Part shown: piece after piece, positions 1 through 11,721 of the stretch
Layout: each line of letters begins with the position of its first letter
Position numbering within the stretch: the stretch's first letter is position 1
Source of the DNA: Chromera velia
Lineage: Eukaryota; Sar; Chromeraceae
Reading direction: 5' to 3'
Length of the DNA stretch: 31,554 bases
Assembly: GCA_018398765.1 (NCBI GenBank)
Contig: JAHBMJ010001390.1
Coordinates: 1-31,554, forward strand
Made by a program: the position numbers and the translations under genes
Notes under the pieces: generated by a model
Told to the model about the DNA's origin: nothing
What the model saw: only the letters and a program-made list of their open reading frames with translations
The model's database searches: none

Positions 1-16
1 GGGGGGGGGGGGGGGG
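1..16. repeat. Poly-G run at contig edge
   Basis: Sixteen consecutive G bases start the window. This could be the end of a homopolymer tract or an assembly edge. Anything read across it at the left border is unreliable. Confidence 0.9.
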
Positions 17-360
17 CGCATAGACACAAAGATTGTCTGCTTCGCTGACTGTGCAAAAGAAAAGCCGTCTTCGTGTATACTTTCGCATGACAGTTTAATT
101 GATGACGGCGCTGAAGGGGCTGACGTCAAGGGAACGCAACGCCGTGTCTCTGTCAAGGGCCTCGTTTTGATACATGTCTGTTTGTGTATACAGAGTTTTC
201 GTTTCCCCCCCCCCCCTTGGGCCTGCTGCCTGCAGTGCTTCGGCAGAGAGGCGTGCGGATCTCTGTACACCGACATGACTGCGTGTGTGCGTGAGGAGAC
301 GGCCAAAAAGGGACCGGCAGACGTGACCGTCTGCCGGCCACAGGTCGTGGCATTCTGCAG
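17..360 (+). CDS. Possible partial gene, cysteine-rich fragment (5' end missing)
   Basis: The reading frame is open from the poly-G edge. A first piece (about 17-124) contains the motif IVCFADCAKEKPSSC and can end at a GT (gtcaag) in phase 0. A second piece starts after a C-rich tract and tgcag at 235. It runs from 236 to about 360, with motifs CFGREACGSLYTDMTACV and VTVCRPQVVAFC, and ends at CAG|gtcagc. Spacing of the cysteines suggests a small disulfide-rich extracellular domain, but I do not recognise a family. The intron between the pieces would be only about 110 bases. Further exons to the right (388-840) could not be fixed. This may equally be chance open frame next to an assembly edge. 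Confidence 0.3.
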
Positions 361-387
361 GTCAGCAGTAAGAAGTTCCCTCTCTGA

Positions 388-1429
388 ATGGTGAGAGTGA
401 GAACGGCAACATTCGTGTTTCATGTGGTCCGGGCATTTTCAGCTATGCACGTGTGTCGACACATCCTGGAGGTTTTCTCTTTTTTCCCCCACCGTGTTTT
501 CCCTACTCCACGGAGCAGACAAGACAGTCACTTCGCTGTGTGTTGCCCCTGGATGGATGGTGGAGCAACAGTGGTTCCACTGGCGACGTGACGCGCACGT
601 ATATGAAGCTATGGCCCTGCAGTCACTCTGTGAGCGTTGATTGTTTTGAAGCGGGAGATCCCGCGAGTGTTGCGCTGACAAATTGTAGACTGCGTCTCTC
701 CACCGCTATCCGGTATGGCCGTCCTGCTGCCTTCAGGTGTCTTCGTGAGGGGTTCGCCGACTTTCTTTTTGCAGTGTCTCCCGAAGCAGGGCAGCAGCCG
801 CTGGCTTTCAGTGAGAGGCTGCCGAACTTTCGATAGTGTTAAAAAACTTTGACTTTTTGTCATATTCGTGTTCAACTAAGTATCCTAGGTTTTATGACGA
901 GTCTGCACTAACAATGTCTAGGATAATGCGATAATCAACGTGATCACAATGAAAAATACAATCATAATAGAAATCCATAATATCCCAATTCTGGAAAGTG
1001 ATTAATTAATCAACTCTACCGGCGACTTAACAAATAACAACCATGCATGTTAATGCATGTATGTGCTGCTCGGGAGCTTAGCGCTCCAACTGGGGTTAGG
1101 CATCTTCTAACTAACTAACTAACTAACTAGCATGTCTTTTTTAGTCTTTTTTTTATTTTTTAAAGAAGAAGAATGTATAAGAATGTATATAATCGCTAAC
1201 AATCGTATGAATACTAGTGAATACTGAATGAAAGTATGCTCTATATAGCTAGTGTGTGTTAGACTGCTAGTGGTGGTTAGTAGTGGTACATGGTTTCTAA
1301 CATGGATCTTTATATTGGTATCTTTGTTCAGTTTACTGCCACAAAAGGTACGTTTATGTACATTCATGCCGAGGCTCATAACGCAATGTTACATCAATGT
1401 TCCGCAATGCCATTCAAATCAGCCATTGG
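388..1429. other. Spacer, AT-rich in its second half
   Basis: From 388 to about 840 several short frames overlap and none has convincing splice sites or domain content. From about 840 to 1400 the base composition drops to strongly AT-rich, unlike the coding DNA further right. It holds a (CTAA)n run at about 1107-1129 and a cluster of ATGCAT motifs near 1040-1065. I see no gene here; it probably forms part of the upstream region of the gene starting at 1895. Confidence 0.6.
1107..1129. repeat. (CTAA)n microsatellite
   Basis: About five to six perfect CTAA units sit in the AT-rich spacer. They lie outside any gene model. Confidence 0.85.
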
Positions 1430-1600
1430 CGTGGGGTTCTGGCTGGGGGACCGCCCGTCCCCCCTGGCCCTGCATGATGCAGCGAGGAGCAGCGAGAGCG
1501 CCCCCACGCCTCGCACTGCTCGCAGGCTCCCGCGGCCCCCGCCCCCCCCGACCCCCCGCGCGCGCGGCCGCGGCCCGCGGGGGCCATCCCAAAGCTCCCC
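1430..1600. promoter_or_regulatory. GC-rich patch upstream of the tomosyn-like gene
   Basis: This stretch is almost pure G/C, with long C runs and repeated CGCG around 1535-1585. It is bounded by AT-rich DNA on the left and ordinary DNA on the right. It lies roughly 300-460 bases before the proposed ATG at 1895. A TGCATGCA palindrome follows at about 1623. A CpG-island-like promoter or 5' leader is an inference from composition and position only. A comparable patch sits upstream of the giant minus-strand gene (30400-30490). Confidence 0.4.
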
Positions 1601-1894
1601 ATTCATGCAAAGCATTGCAAAGCTGCATGCACTCAGTCATACTCAGTCTGCAGCAATAGGAAAAAGCAGGAAAGCATCCCTTATGCATCCCTTCGAAGAA
1701 GCACGAGCTGTGTGGTGTTTTCACATCGGGCAAGAGATGGCAATTAAGAGCTCAGCAACTTTAATCGCGTGAGTGCAGCAAACTGTGGTCGCTTCCATAC
1801 CGTGCACTTTCCTCACGGGGAAAAAATCAGAACTCCGTCAAAGTTTATACGAGAAAGAGACAGAAGTCGAGCGTCCACTTCAATCACCGGATCG

Positions 1895-4800
1895 ATGCTG
1901 TTCCGAATCTTTGCTGGCCCAGGAAAGGAGAAGGAGAAAGTCCCCCTGGAGTCCACCCTCCTTACCTCGTCATGCCTTGTGCCCCGTAGATGCACGGGCG
2001 TCGGTTTTTGTGATGCCTTGCCAGAGACCTTCACTGTCGCACGAGACGGCTTGGCCTTTTTCGCGTCCGAGTCCGGGGACATATTTCTGTTTGTGAACGG
2101 CATACAGTTCCATCTTCGGAATCCTGAAGAGGCTGTTGGCTTCCGCTTCACAGGTGTCGTGGCAGCAGGGGATGAGAAGAGCCTGTGGCTTTGGGCCCTC
2201 GGGGAGACAAAAAACCGGGAGCAGATCTGTCAAATTCGGAATCTGGCAACTGACAGACAACCTTCCACCATCGTGATCCGACCAAAGGTCCTGTGTGCAC
2301 TCCCCTTCTGCTCAGGAGAGGGCCTCAAGCAGACGCAGTTTGTGCTTATCGGGACTGATGAAGGGGACGTCAGGTCGGTCCGCCTTCTTCTTCCCTCATT
2401 CTCCGCGTGTATCTTGAGGAACTGACAGGTCCGAAGTGCAACGACCATACCATACCATTCCATGCCCCTTCTTTCTTGCAGAGCTCTAGATGTTCCCTCC
2501 GCGTGCCTGACTGAGTTCTGCATTTCCTGGGAGGAAGTTCACAAACAAATCGCGGGAGTTCTGGATCGGAAGGGGGAGGGAGGGGCAGGAGACGGCGGGA
2601 CAGAACTCGACGAGACAGACTTCTGGGTCCTCTCGCTGTGCAGGTGCGTGGCCGGGTCGGGAGTGGGCGGGTGGGTGCATGGGTGCACATTTGTGTGTGT
2701 GGATGGATGGATGTACATACACGTATCCTCTTGGGTGTGTGTGTTTGCCTTCCTCGACTGAGGGGGCGGATAGTGAGCGTTCCCTGGTCCTGTCATCAGT
2801 CGTACTGTCTTCTGTCGACCGATCCTCCCTCTCCCCTCCCTTCCCCCTTCTCTCTCTCTCTCTGCAGTCACCCGAAAGATCCCGACCGTCTTCTGATTTG
2901 CTACAGCGGGGGGTTCCTCGTTGACTGGAGACTGGGGGCCAGACGGTGGGCATGTCGGTGGGCTTTGTTCTCTGTTCTTTTTTGTTGTCTCTTGCCTTGT
3001 CGTTGCTGTGATCTCGTGCTCGGAGGCCTTGCTCGGGTTTTGTTTCTTTGAAGCCTTTCTTGAACGTTGTGATGTGAAGGCCTGTCTGAACTTCGTTTCT
3101 CATGTCCGTCTGCGGTTCGTGCGTTTCGCTTTTGACATCCGTGTGGCTTGCTCTTTGAAAAAACTCCTCGAGGTCAAGCGGGTGCATCAATTGCCTTGAT
3201 GCACTCCCCTACAACTGACTGTTCGTGGTCGCGGTTTGTTTTTGCAGAGCGATCGCGTGCTACGGCCTTCCTTCTCCCGCGTCTCCTCGACAGAAGAGCA
3301 AGGGACCCGACAGGCCGACCCTGCAGGCGGTGGGGTTCGTGCCTGACGCTGCGGTGTCGAATGGAGACGGGACGGCGTTTGCGGTTTTTGGTATGGCTCT
3401 GGAGGGATGCGCTCTTCAGGTAAGCCGGTTGGGGGGTTGGGCAGGGCCGTCTCTCCATATATTAATAGTGCGTTGTGTGCGTGTGGTGGGTCTCATTTAC
3501 CCTTCTGTTCCTCTCACAGTATCCACCTTTGCCCTTTTCCCTCTCTTTTCTCATTCGGCCGAGACCAATTTCTGCTTACTCACTCCACCTTTCTTCCGCT
3601 TGCTGATCCACTGCCCCCCACAGGTTCCAGCAGGTCCTGCGGTGTTTCTGTTCGCCTGGCTCGGAGGAGATGCAGAGGAGCGGCTGGGCAAGAAGGTGGA
3701 CTCCGCCCTTCCCCTGCTTCCCGTGACTGCGGTCTCCTTGGCGGACTTTGCTGAGGGTGCTGGCTGGAAGGGAGAGCTGGTTGGTCACATCTAGCCGATG
3801 GGGAGGGAGGGAGGGACGGAGGGAGGAGGGAGTGGAAGGAAGAAAGCGGGGATGCAGATGTGGCTAGTCCCGGTGCAAGTCTGCTTTGTTTCACAGTCTG
3901 GTGGTACGCTTCTTTCGGTGTATTTTTCGTTTGTCCTCTCAAGGCCCTGAATGCGACTGATTGCTCGAAGAGGTGTGAAGGGAGATGATCTTGCCTCGAC
4001 AGCGCATTCACTGATGGAACTGCATTCTAATCCTGCAGGTGACTGCGAGACGGATGGTGTGGGTGAGCAGCGGAGAGCGGGGGGGTGCAAAGAAAGGAGG
4101 CGCCTCAGGAGGGGCAGATAGAAATGGAGACAGAGAGTCTGCCCTCTCTCACCCTCACGTCTCTCACCTGGCCCTTGCGGCCTCCTTGGCGGGATCCCTC
4201 GTGCTCCTGTTGGGATGCACAGATGCAGACAGGGGGGCTTTTGATGAAGGCCGCATGGTGCTTCTGTCGGGGTATTTCTTCCGAGAAGTCACCCAAATAT
4301 ACCCTCCCCAAAGCAAAGCGGAGGAAGGGTTGGAAGAACGTGTGCAAGCGGCACGCGTCTGTGCGGCTTCAGACGGTCTGTTTGGACGACCACGATCGGA
4401 GGAACATGATGCAAGTATGACTCTTTGCTGTTCAGACAGCGGGGGTGCGTCAGGGGTGTTTTTTCTCCTGGAAATGCACACCCACTCCCAGCCCGCTGAG
4501 GGAGACCGGGAGGCCGTCCTGGTGAGAACAAAAGTTTGCCCTCCAGTCGAGCCCCTCAGTCTATCTGCAGTTTCCACTGCACGTGTCTGGACTGCAACAG
4601 ACGCGTGTGAGGGCGATGGGGGGGGGAGCGGGTCCGATGCCTATACAGCTGCGGCTGCCGTTCGGGGGTTTGTTCGAGCAACGCTGTCCCAAGAGGGGGG
4701 AGTTGGGTCGTCACTTCCGGCCTCTGTTCTTCGCCCTGTTGCTGACTGTGTTGGGGGGGTTTGTGCGACTGGGCATTCGGATGGGCGTGTTGTTTTGTTC

Positions 4801-7800
4801 GGGACTGCCTCGGATGGTCTGGTGCCTGTGACGTCTCTGTCAATTGTTGCGGTGGATGACTGTGCGGCTCTGGGGGGAAAGGGGGGAGAACCGGGGGGGG
4901 AAGGGTGGAGGGGGTTGAGTGTCCGACGACGACCTCATGTAAAGAGTCGCCCCCATGACCCGAGAGTGGTTGCGTTGGATTTTCTGTTGGCTCCTGAGGG
5001 CGGAGCGTGGCTTTGTGTGGGGGCAGCCAGTGGGGAGATTTACCTCTTTCAGTGGACAGACGGTGGGGGAAGGCCGCAGCTTTCTGATGCGGAGGGGAGA
5101 GAGTGGGAGGTCTCTCAGGTCAGTCGGCGGGGTGGTTGGGTTTGTTTCGTTGTTCCGAGCATCTTGCAGAATGGTTTTTTGGTTCCAATGTCCTTTTGTC
5201 GTGTCGATTCTCATTTTTTTCTTGTTTGGTTTCCTGTGGCACGGCCTTTCCCTTTCTTTTTCCTTTCAGCGTTCCCCAGCGTAAGCGACGCTCCATTCTC
5301 TCTCGGTCTTCTGCCTTGTCGAAATATTTGGGCGGTATCCTTTGTCTTCTTCATAGGCACGAAGAAAAGTAGCGCCGCGTGACCTTTCCAGAACAGCACT
5401 GTGATGCTCACACTCTCACTAATCAGCGAAGAAGATAGGAGACATGCATGACTGTTGCATGCAGCTGGAAGGAGACGAGGGGGGGGCCCTAGACCTGGAC
5501 AACCTGGACCTGGAAAAGCTGCGGTCCTCCGCAGAGGCTGCCCCCAAGTGCCCTCCCGTAAGTCTGGAGGCGGGATTCAACTGCGCCCTCCGACTGGGAA
5601 TGCACACGCACTGCGTGTCCGATCTGAAACTCGTCAGGCTTGGGGGGGGAGGGGGGCAGCCACAGTTGGTGGTGCTGTCTGCAGACATTACTGGGTCGTA
5701 TCGTCTGTCTGATGGTGTGAGTGGAGAGGCATTGTTCAATTTTTCCATCGACGCCAGCTCAAGCACTTCCGATGGTTACTTTGGTCCCGCGCAGTTTTGT
5801 ATGCACAGAGAGGGTGCGAGCGACAGCGGGGGTGGTGTTGAAACAAGTCTGTTGGTTGTATGGAGGTCGGGGTCGGTTCAGCGGCTGTCTTTGGAGGATT
5901 CGGGGGTGGGGGAGGGGAATTCTTCTGTTGCTGTTGACGTTGAAGAAATGATGAGTCTGGAGGATTTGGAGGCACAGGCAGGGCCAGAGAGGGAGGGAGA
6001 GAACGGGGTGCTTTGGGAGAAATTGGAGGGGAAGGATGAACAGATTCTCCATGTAGCTGCCTTGAGAGAAAGAAGGATCGGAAAGAAAATACCACCCCCA
6101 CCGGCCAATACCACCACCACCAGCCCGGTCCTCCAGAGTCAACAAACTCATGGGGGTAAATCTCCAGATTCGGTTTATTCAGAGGGAGGCGGGGCGCACG
6201 GGCGTTTGACGATCGTGCGCAGGGGCACTGTCATTGTCTATTCCCGTGCCCTGCGTGTGACGCTAGAGCAGGTAAGAAGACAAAGAGTGCCAGTAGGATC
6301 GGGACAGCAGCAGCAAGAAAAGAAGGCAGGAGCAACGACAGAGTCACGCTCGTTGACGGTCAGTGCACGGGGTGGGGGGGTATGGATGGGTCGGAGGTGG
6401 CATCTTTCTACATGATCAGAGTGTAGTTTGTCTGTTTGATTCCTTCCTTTCCCTCTGTTTCCACTTGTCCTGTTGCTCTCACTATTTTCCTTCTTTGGTT
6501 GAGGCCGTGGCACGTTCTGTACTCCTTTGTGTGCACGTGCGCATTTTTCTCCGTTCTATTGTGTGTCTGTCTGTCAGTAAGCCTCCTTGTCTGTGTTTTT
6601 GTTTGTATGGAAGCAGACGTCGATTTGCCTCTTCAAGGAGAAGGAGGAGGCAGTGGCGGCCCAGTTGGTGCACGTTGGATTGGAAGAAGCCGTGGTGAGT
6701 GCATGTAGAGTTTTGTGGAGGGACATGCAGGTCAAGGCTTTTTTGTCACTTTCCAGAATTGACGTGCTTGCCCGTTTGGATCGGCAGCCTTGAAGAACCG
6801 GGGAGAGCGCCATGGAAAAGAGGGTAGACAGAGGGTTCGTTGGTTTGACGAACGTGCCGAGGCTGCTTGAGAGGGAGGCTAGGGGGTGGACAGCCATGAT
6901 AAAGAAGCCTGCTCCCTTTCTCTTCGTTCACTCACACATCTCTCTGGCAGCGTATTTCGGTGTGTGCGTGCGTGCGCGCGTGTGTGTATGTGTGTGTGTG
7001 TATATGTGTGAGAGTGTGTGTGTAAAGGTTCTTCTTGCGGTAAGGGTCCTTTCTGACCAGCATCTCATTGAGCTCCATGCAGGCAGTGGCACTTCGCGGC
7101 GGCCGCGTCCTCCTCTTCGCCTTGCAGCAGTCCCCGTTCTCTCCTGCCCTATCACTCCAGGAGACGGAGGAGGCGCCTGCCCCTCTGGGGTGTGCGATCT
7201 CTCTGGTGGGGTCCGTTGACGCCCTTTCGAGGCTCTCCTCTCCGTCGGAGTTCGGGAGACGGCATGCGGCTCTTGCAAGAAGATTTGATTTGGCGGCGAT
7301 TGGCAGAGACGGGCGTGTGCTGTTTGCAGCGCGTTCTTCGGAATCGGATGGGAATCGGGGGTGGGGGAACCTTGGGGGAGTGACGACGCTTCCCTCGGGG
7401 CCTGTGGCCAGTGGGGCTGTGTGGACGTGCATTCTGGCGGTGAGTGGAGGTGCCGATTTATCGGTCAAGAAATCATTGAAAGCGTGAATGAATCTCCTTC
7501 GTATGAGGATGCAATTTGGGGAAGGTGTATCTGATGGGATGTGAGTATGGGATTTGGTGGGGGATCCGTCATTGACGCACGCAGTCTCGATACCTGTTCC
7601 TTCTGAGGATTCGATCCGGAGTTTCCATGAAAGCACGCTCTCGGGGGAAAAGAGAAGTTTGGAATTACGTGAGAGGAGAATTGTGAAATCGAAGTTTTTC
7701 GACGGCCGTGAAGTGCATTTGCTTCCGTCTTCCTTCTTTTGCTCTTTCCTTTCCTTCCTGCTCTTAGGGATCAGGATTTGATCTGTAGGCGTTTCTGCAG

Positions 7801-9128
7801 AGATGCGACTCCCGCGTTCTGGTCATGAGGTTCAAAGCGGCTGGCATCTGTTTTGTGTACAGAGATATATTTGTGTATGTGTGAGTGTGCGTTTGTATGA
7901 CTACTTGTGTTCCCTCGACTGTTTGCCGAATAGCATACATCCCTCCACGTCCTCCCCCCCCCCCTTCTGTCCCTTCCTGCCCCCCCCAACAGGGTCCTGA
8001 GAATCCTGCAGAGTCCCTCGCGGTGCACCTCCCTGAGATCATCTGCAGTGCTGCTGCTGAAGCTGTTGGGCAAGGAGGGGGCATACAAGGGGGTGGGACC
8101 CACGAGGGCGGAGGGGGTGCGGAGCAGCCGGAGAGCGCGAAGGCTCGAGGAAAGGGCCCCGGCGAAAAGGAGCGAAAGGGGCCCCTGGGGTGGTTGGGCC
8201 TTCGAAGGTCCTCAACCCGAGATCGGGACGGAGCCCACCCGACGGGCCGGGGGTCCCGCTCCTCCCTCCGCGCCCCGGAAGCTGACCCGAGCGGTGCGAG
8301 TCAAGATGCTGGTAGCTCGGCGGTCAGTCCGCCCCTTTCCATCCATCGCGTTCTTTCTTTCTTTCTTTCTTGCTTGCTTGCTTGCTTGCTGTGCCTTTCT
8401 TACTTGTCTCTTCCTCCCTGCACACCTTCCGGTCTTGCGTTTGTCTGTGACTTCAAATAAACTGCTTGAACTTCTTTAGTTGTATAAAAAGCGTTCGGCT
8501 TTAGTTATATAAAAGCGTTCGAAAGCTTTTATTCCTCTGCAGCTCCTGGCTGTTCTCGACCGGACTCCTGAAGCCTTCAGGAGTTCCCTTGTGGATGAAC
8601 AGAGAGGCGTGGGACCCCAGCAGAAGGTCTCCCCTAACGTGGCGGCAGCGCATGCGTTCGCAGACGAGTCCTTTGAGATGGTCTCGGCGGAGGTTGGGGG
8701 GACAGGAGCTCGATCAGGCAGTGGTGAGAGAGGGGGGGTGGCGGTGAGGCGGGACCAGACTGGATCTGCAGGGGGGTCGACATCTACCTCTGCGGCAAGA
8801 GAGGGTCTTGGATTGAAGAGAGAAGGGGGGGGAGGGAATTTTCTGGGAAGGCTGTTGAGTGGAGGGAGTGAGGGCGGGAAGGGAGGGAAGGGGCAGAGGG
8901 GGTCTGTTGGTCCGGCAGGTAGGGCGCAGTCTCGCGCAGGAGAGGCAAAGGCGGTGCTTGGAGACACGAAGGAGAAACTTCTGGAAAACAGAGAAAAACT
9001 TCAAGTGAGTCTGTTGGTCGGAGAGCAGAAAGTCAGTCGGGCAGTGGAAAGGCATCTTTTTTCTCTTGTGTTGAAAGCCTGCGGCAGAAAGACCAAGAGA
9101 GCTCCGTCAATTCGAAGTAGAAAAGGAG

Positions 9129-9198
<70 letters not shown>

Positions 9199-9518
9199 TA
9201 CTTCCATTCAAGCCTGCTGAAGATCTGCGGCTGTTCGGTTTCTCCATGCGAGTGCGCGAAAATTGAGAGAAAGAAGGGATCCTGTACAAAGGGTGTATGT
9301 TGACTTGTCACTCTTTACATCCACCTTTCGCATTACGATTTTGCTCGCAGAAAAGATCTTGTATCTTTCTTGTTCATCACCGAGTCTCGGTGTCAAATCC
9401 TTTTTATGTCATCTCACCCCCACTTCTGCAGGAGCTTGGAAATAAAACAGATCAACTGCAGAACCAGGCGCAAGACTTTGCATCCTTGGCCAGTCAGCTT
9501 AAGAACAAGTTTCGGTAG
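1895..9518 (+). CDS. Tomosyn / lethal-giant-larvae-like WD40 protein with C-terminal SNARE-like helix (12 exons)
   Basis: Exons: 1895-2373, 2482-2643, 2868-2945, 3248-3419, 3624-3779, 4039-5118, 5465-6271, 6617-6694, 7083-7439, 7993-8322, 8543-9004, 9432-9518 (TAG). All phases agree, giving about 1415 codons. Family evidence: LIGTDEGDVR then EFCISWEEV at the exon 1/2 join, and HPKDPDRLLICYSGG in exon 3, match the N-terminal beta-propeller signature of Lgl/tomosyn. The last 50 residues (about 1366-1415) form an R-SNARE-like coiled coil with KLLENREKLQ and NKTDQLQNQAQDF. Family members bind syntaxin/SNAP-25-type SNAREs and regulate exocytosis from the cytosol. Exons 6, 7, 10 and 11 carry Gly/Glu-rich low-complexity insertions, making it longer than the roughly 1100-residue animal tomosyns. 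The central-layer residue is Asn (about 1382), not Arg. The start could lie at an upstream in-frame GTG-region extension, but 1895 is the first in-frame ATG. The exon 5 donor (gttggt) is weak. Confidence 0.85.
6960..7024. repeat. (GT)n-rich intronic tract
   Basis: This degenerate GT/GC/GCGT dinucleotide tract fills most of the last part of the intron between exons 8 and 9 of the tomosyn-like gene. It ends about 60 bases before the acceptor. Confidence 0.8.
8351..8390. repeat. (TTTC)n-(TTGC)n tetranucleotide tract
   Basis: Five TTTC-type units pass directly into five TTGC units. The tract lies in intron 10 of the tomosyn-like gene, about 27 bases after a GTCAGT donor. It is a compound microsatellite. 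Confidence 0.9.
8478..8530. repeat. Two-copy tandem repeat in intron 10
   Basis: Two adjacent copies of a roughly 24-base unit, with core TATAAAAgCGTTCG, lie 10-60 bases before the exon 11 acceptor at 8542. The second copy differs by one A deletion and one substitution. Confidence 0.7.
9130..9197. repeat. (CT)n(GT)n compound microsatellite
   Basis: About 15 CT units run straight into about 18 GT units. It lies in the last intron of the tomosyn-like gene, between the two halves of the SNARE-like helix. The same composite recurs at 13757 and, on the opposite strand, at 23337. Confidence 0.95.
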
Positions 9519-10913
9519 TCATCCTGTCTGAAGTCTTCAGTCAATTAGTGTCACAGACCAAAGAAACGCGGACTGGGAGCACCTATTAAGCCTTAGTAGG
9601 TTGCCTAGACCTGATCAATTGCTTGCACTGGCAAATGTTTACATTTTGCTTACCTTGCTAGTTACTTTGGTAACAGAACTAAGCAGAAAAATCTAATAGA
9701 GAAAAATATAAAATTGAGGTGTGCCTCAATCGTATATAGTGTAGTTTCAATGACTTACTAAGCACAAAAAAAGTTTTTTTATCCAAATTTTGATTCATGA
9801 TTTTTGAATTATCAAACTGAATTCGAATGCATGAAATTACTTTTTAAAATTAAATTTGACTAAAATTTGATGTTTTGATATGTTTGGCTTGGCTTCTAAC
9901 TTCATGCTCTTCATTTATCGAGCCGTAGTGGGTGTACAGTGGTGACAATCACATAGTAGGTTATGAATCTTATGATACAAACAGCTATCTTAACCTATCT
10001 AGCAGCCTATAATTTTTAGGAATATTATGATCTCTCAATTATAAAACTACTATTATGAACTAATCTGTTTGTTTCGTAAACTTTTTTTTTGTTATCTGAG
10101 TAATTACTAATTAATTTTTTTTATGTAGTAAAATACATGTAGATAATAGTTTAAAAAAACTTGTAAACAGTTTAATTTATTTAATAGTTAGCTTAGCATT
10201 ATTGTGAGTTGTTAAAATGATACCGTGGAAACCAATATATATGTAAAGTTTTGAATCTACGTTTAAATTGGATTGAAGTCCATTGTCAATCAATTAATCA
10301 TATTGCCAGTGTATCAAGTAGTGCATCAATTTGTTCGTTGCAAAGTAGAATTTACAGTGACTAAAACTTTCAAGTTTATGGAGCGCATCAGGTAACTTCT
10401 CTTGAATTCTTTTGTGACATCTCTTTTTTATTTTTGAATGCTGCCGGCCACTTGTTCACAAATTGAGCTGACTACTTCACACATGCATACTGACTCGGAG
10501 TCCGGATCTGCAAAGAGTACTGAACTAAATGAAATCTTCTTCTTTTCAGTCACGGTTTGTTGCTCCGAAAAAAGTGCAGAATGCAAGTTGCACCTGACTT
10601 CTGCAACTGCGGCGAGACGAGTGTGTGGCCTGATGGTATTAAGCACTTTGCCTTCAGGTTGTAATCAGATAAGAGAAAGCAGAAATAGGTCTGTCCTTTG
10701 TGCGATGTTTGTGCACAGGGGCAAGATCAGAAGCAGGGAAAACATGTGCGTCTAGCTAAATTTTTATGCAATCCTGACACGGTAGTGTCTCTGTCTTGTC
10801 GAGACTTGGCATTGATAACACCTTACTCCTTTGTTTTCTTCTTTCGTGCAAGTCTTTTCACGATTTACCTTCTTTTCTATGTCAGTTTGCGCACATGTAA
10901 ACAATTCAGGCGA
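9519..10913. other. AT-rich intergenic spacer between convergent genes
   Basis: About 9560-10440 is strongly AT-rich, with many A and T runs and no long frame. A near-perfect 19-base palindrome (cctattaagccttagtagg) lies near 9581-9599. From 10440 to 10913 composition returns to average, and a 105-codon plus-strand frame there has no domain or splice support. The 3' ends of the plus-strand gene on the left and the minus-strand gene on the right face each other across it. Confidence 0.75.
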
Positions 10914-11690
10914 TCAGTAGGGCCGGTCATCTCTGTCAATGAAGCCTCCGTACTTGTTGAACCACCACTGCTCCAAAAAAGGCACCTGGTAGACGCACTT
11001 GATCACGGATCCGAACATGTCCAGAAGGGGGGACGGGAAGTTATCCATTCGGAAAGCCAACTGCTCTCCGAGGTCCGTCCAGCTTTTTCTTCGAATCGTT
11101 ACGTGAATCATTGCACGCACCTGAGCGGAGGACATGCGTTCCATACCGCTTAAAGAACGTTTCAAGCACCGCCAGGCAAAACAGGTGAGCGGCACGCAGG
11201 CAGGGTGGCAGGCAGGCACGCACGCAGGCAGGCAGGCACGCAGGCAGTCAGGCAGGCTAGCAGGCCCGGCTCGGCACGTCAAGTGATTCGCTCATCCGGG
11301 GTGGAAGACGAGTGAAGGATCGACTGAGGATGACGGTGAAAAGGCAATTACACCGGAGAGAAAAAGGAAGCGAACAGAAATCAAGCTCGAAGTAAAAAGC
11401 GAGGACTTCTGCAACTGACTGACCGAGTGGCTGACTGACTGACTGACTGACTGACTGACTGACTGGATGACTGACTGACTGACTGACTGACTGACTGACT
11501 GACTGACTGACTGACTGACTAGCTGACTGACTGACTGACTGACTGACTGACTGGCTGGCTGACTGACTGACTGACTGACTGACGAAAAAAAAAGCAAAGA
11601 AAGATACAAGTAAAGAAAAAAATTACGGAAGGGAAGGGAAGAAGGGAAAGAATAAGAGAGACAGGCAGACAGGCAGACAGGCAGGCAGGC

Positions 11691-11721
<31 letters not shown>

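Noticed and set aside
1895-3419. VPS11-like assignment for the first exons of the plus-strand gene
   Set aside because: The N-terminal beta-propeller looked superficially similar, but the HPKDPDRLLICYSGG motif and the C-terminal SNARE-like helix fit the tomosyn/Lgl family, and no RING or clathrin-repeat region is present.
4556-5214. Minus-strand frames within 4.5-5.2 kb
   Set aside because: They lie opposite the 1080-base exon 6 of the tomosyn-like gene, which is phase-consistent on both sides. They show no features of their own.
9121-9220. Cys-Val and Leu-Ser repeats in plus-strand frames
   Set aside because: These are translations of the (CT)n(GT)n microsatellite in the last intron of the tomosyn-like gene.
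11300-11610. Minus-strand frame of repeated Val-Ser-Gln
   Set aside because: It is the translation of the (GTCA)n array inside an intron, not a protein repeat domain.
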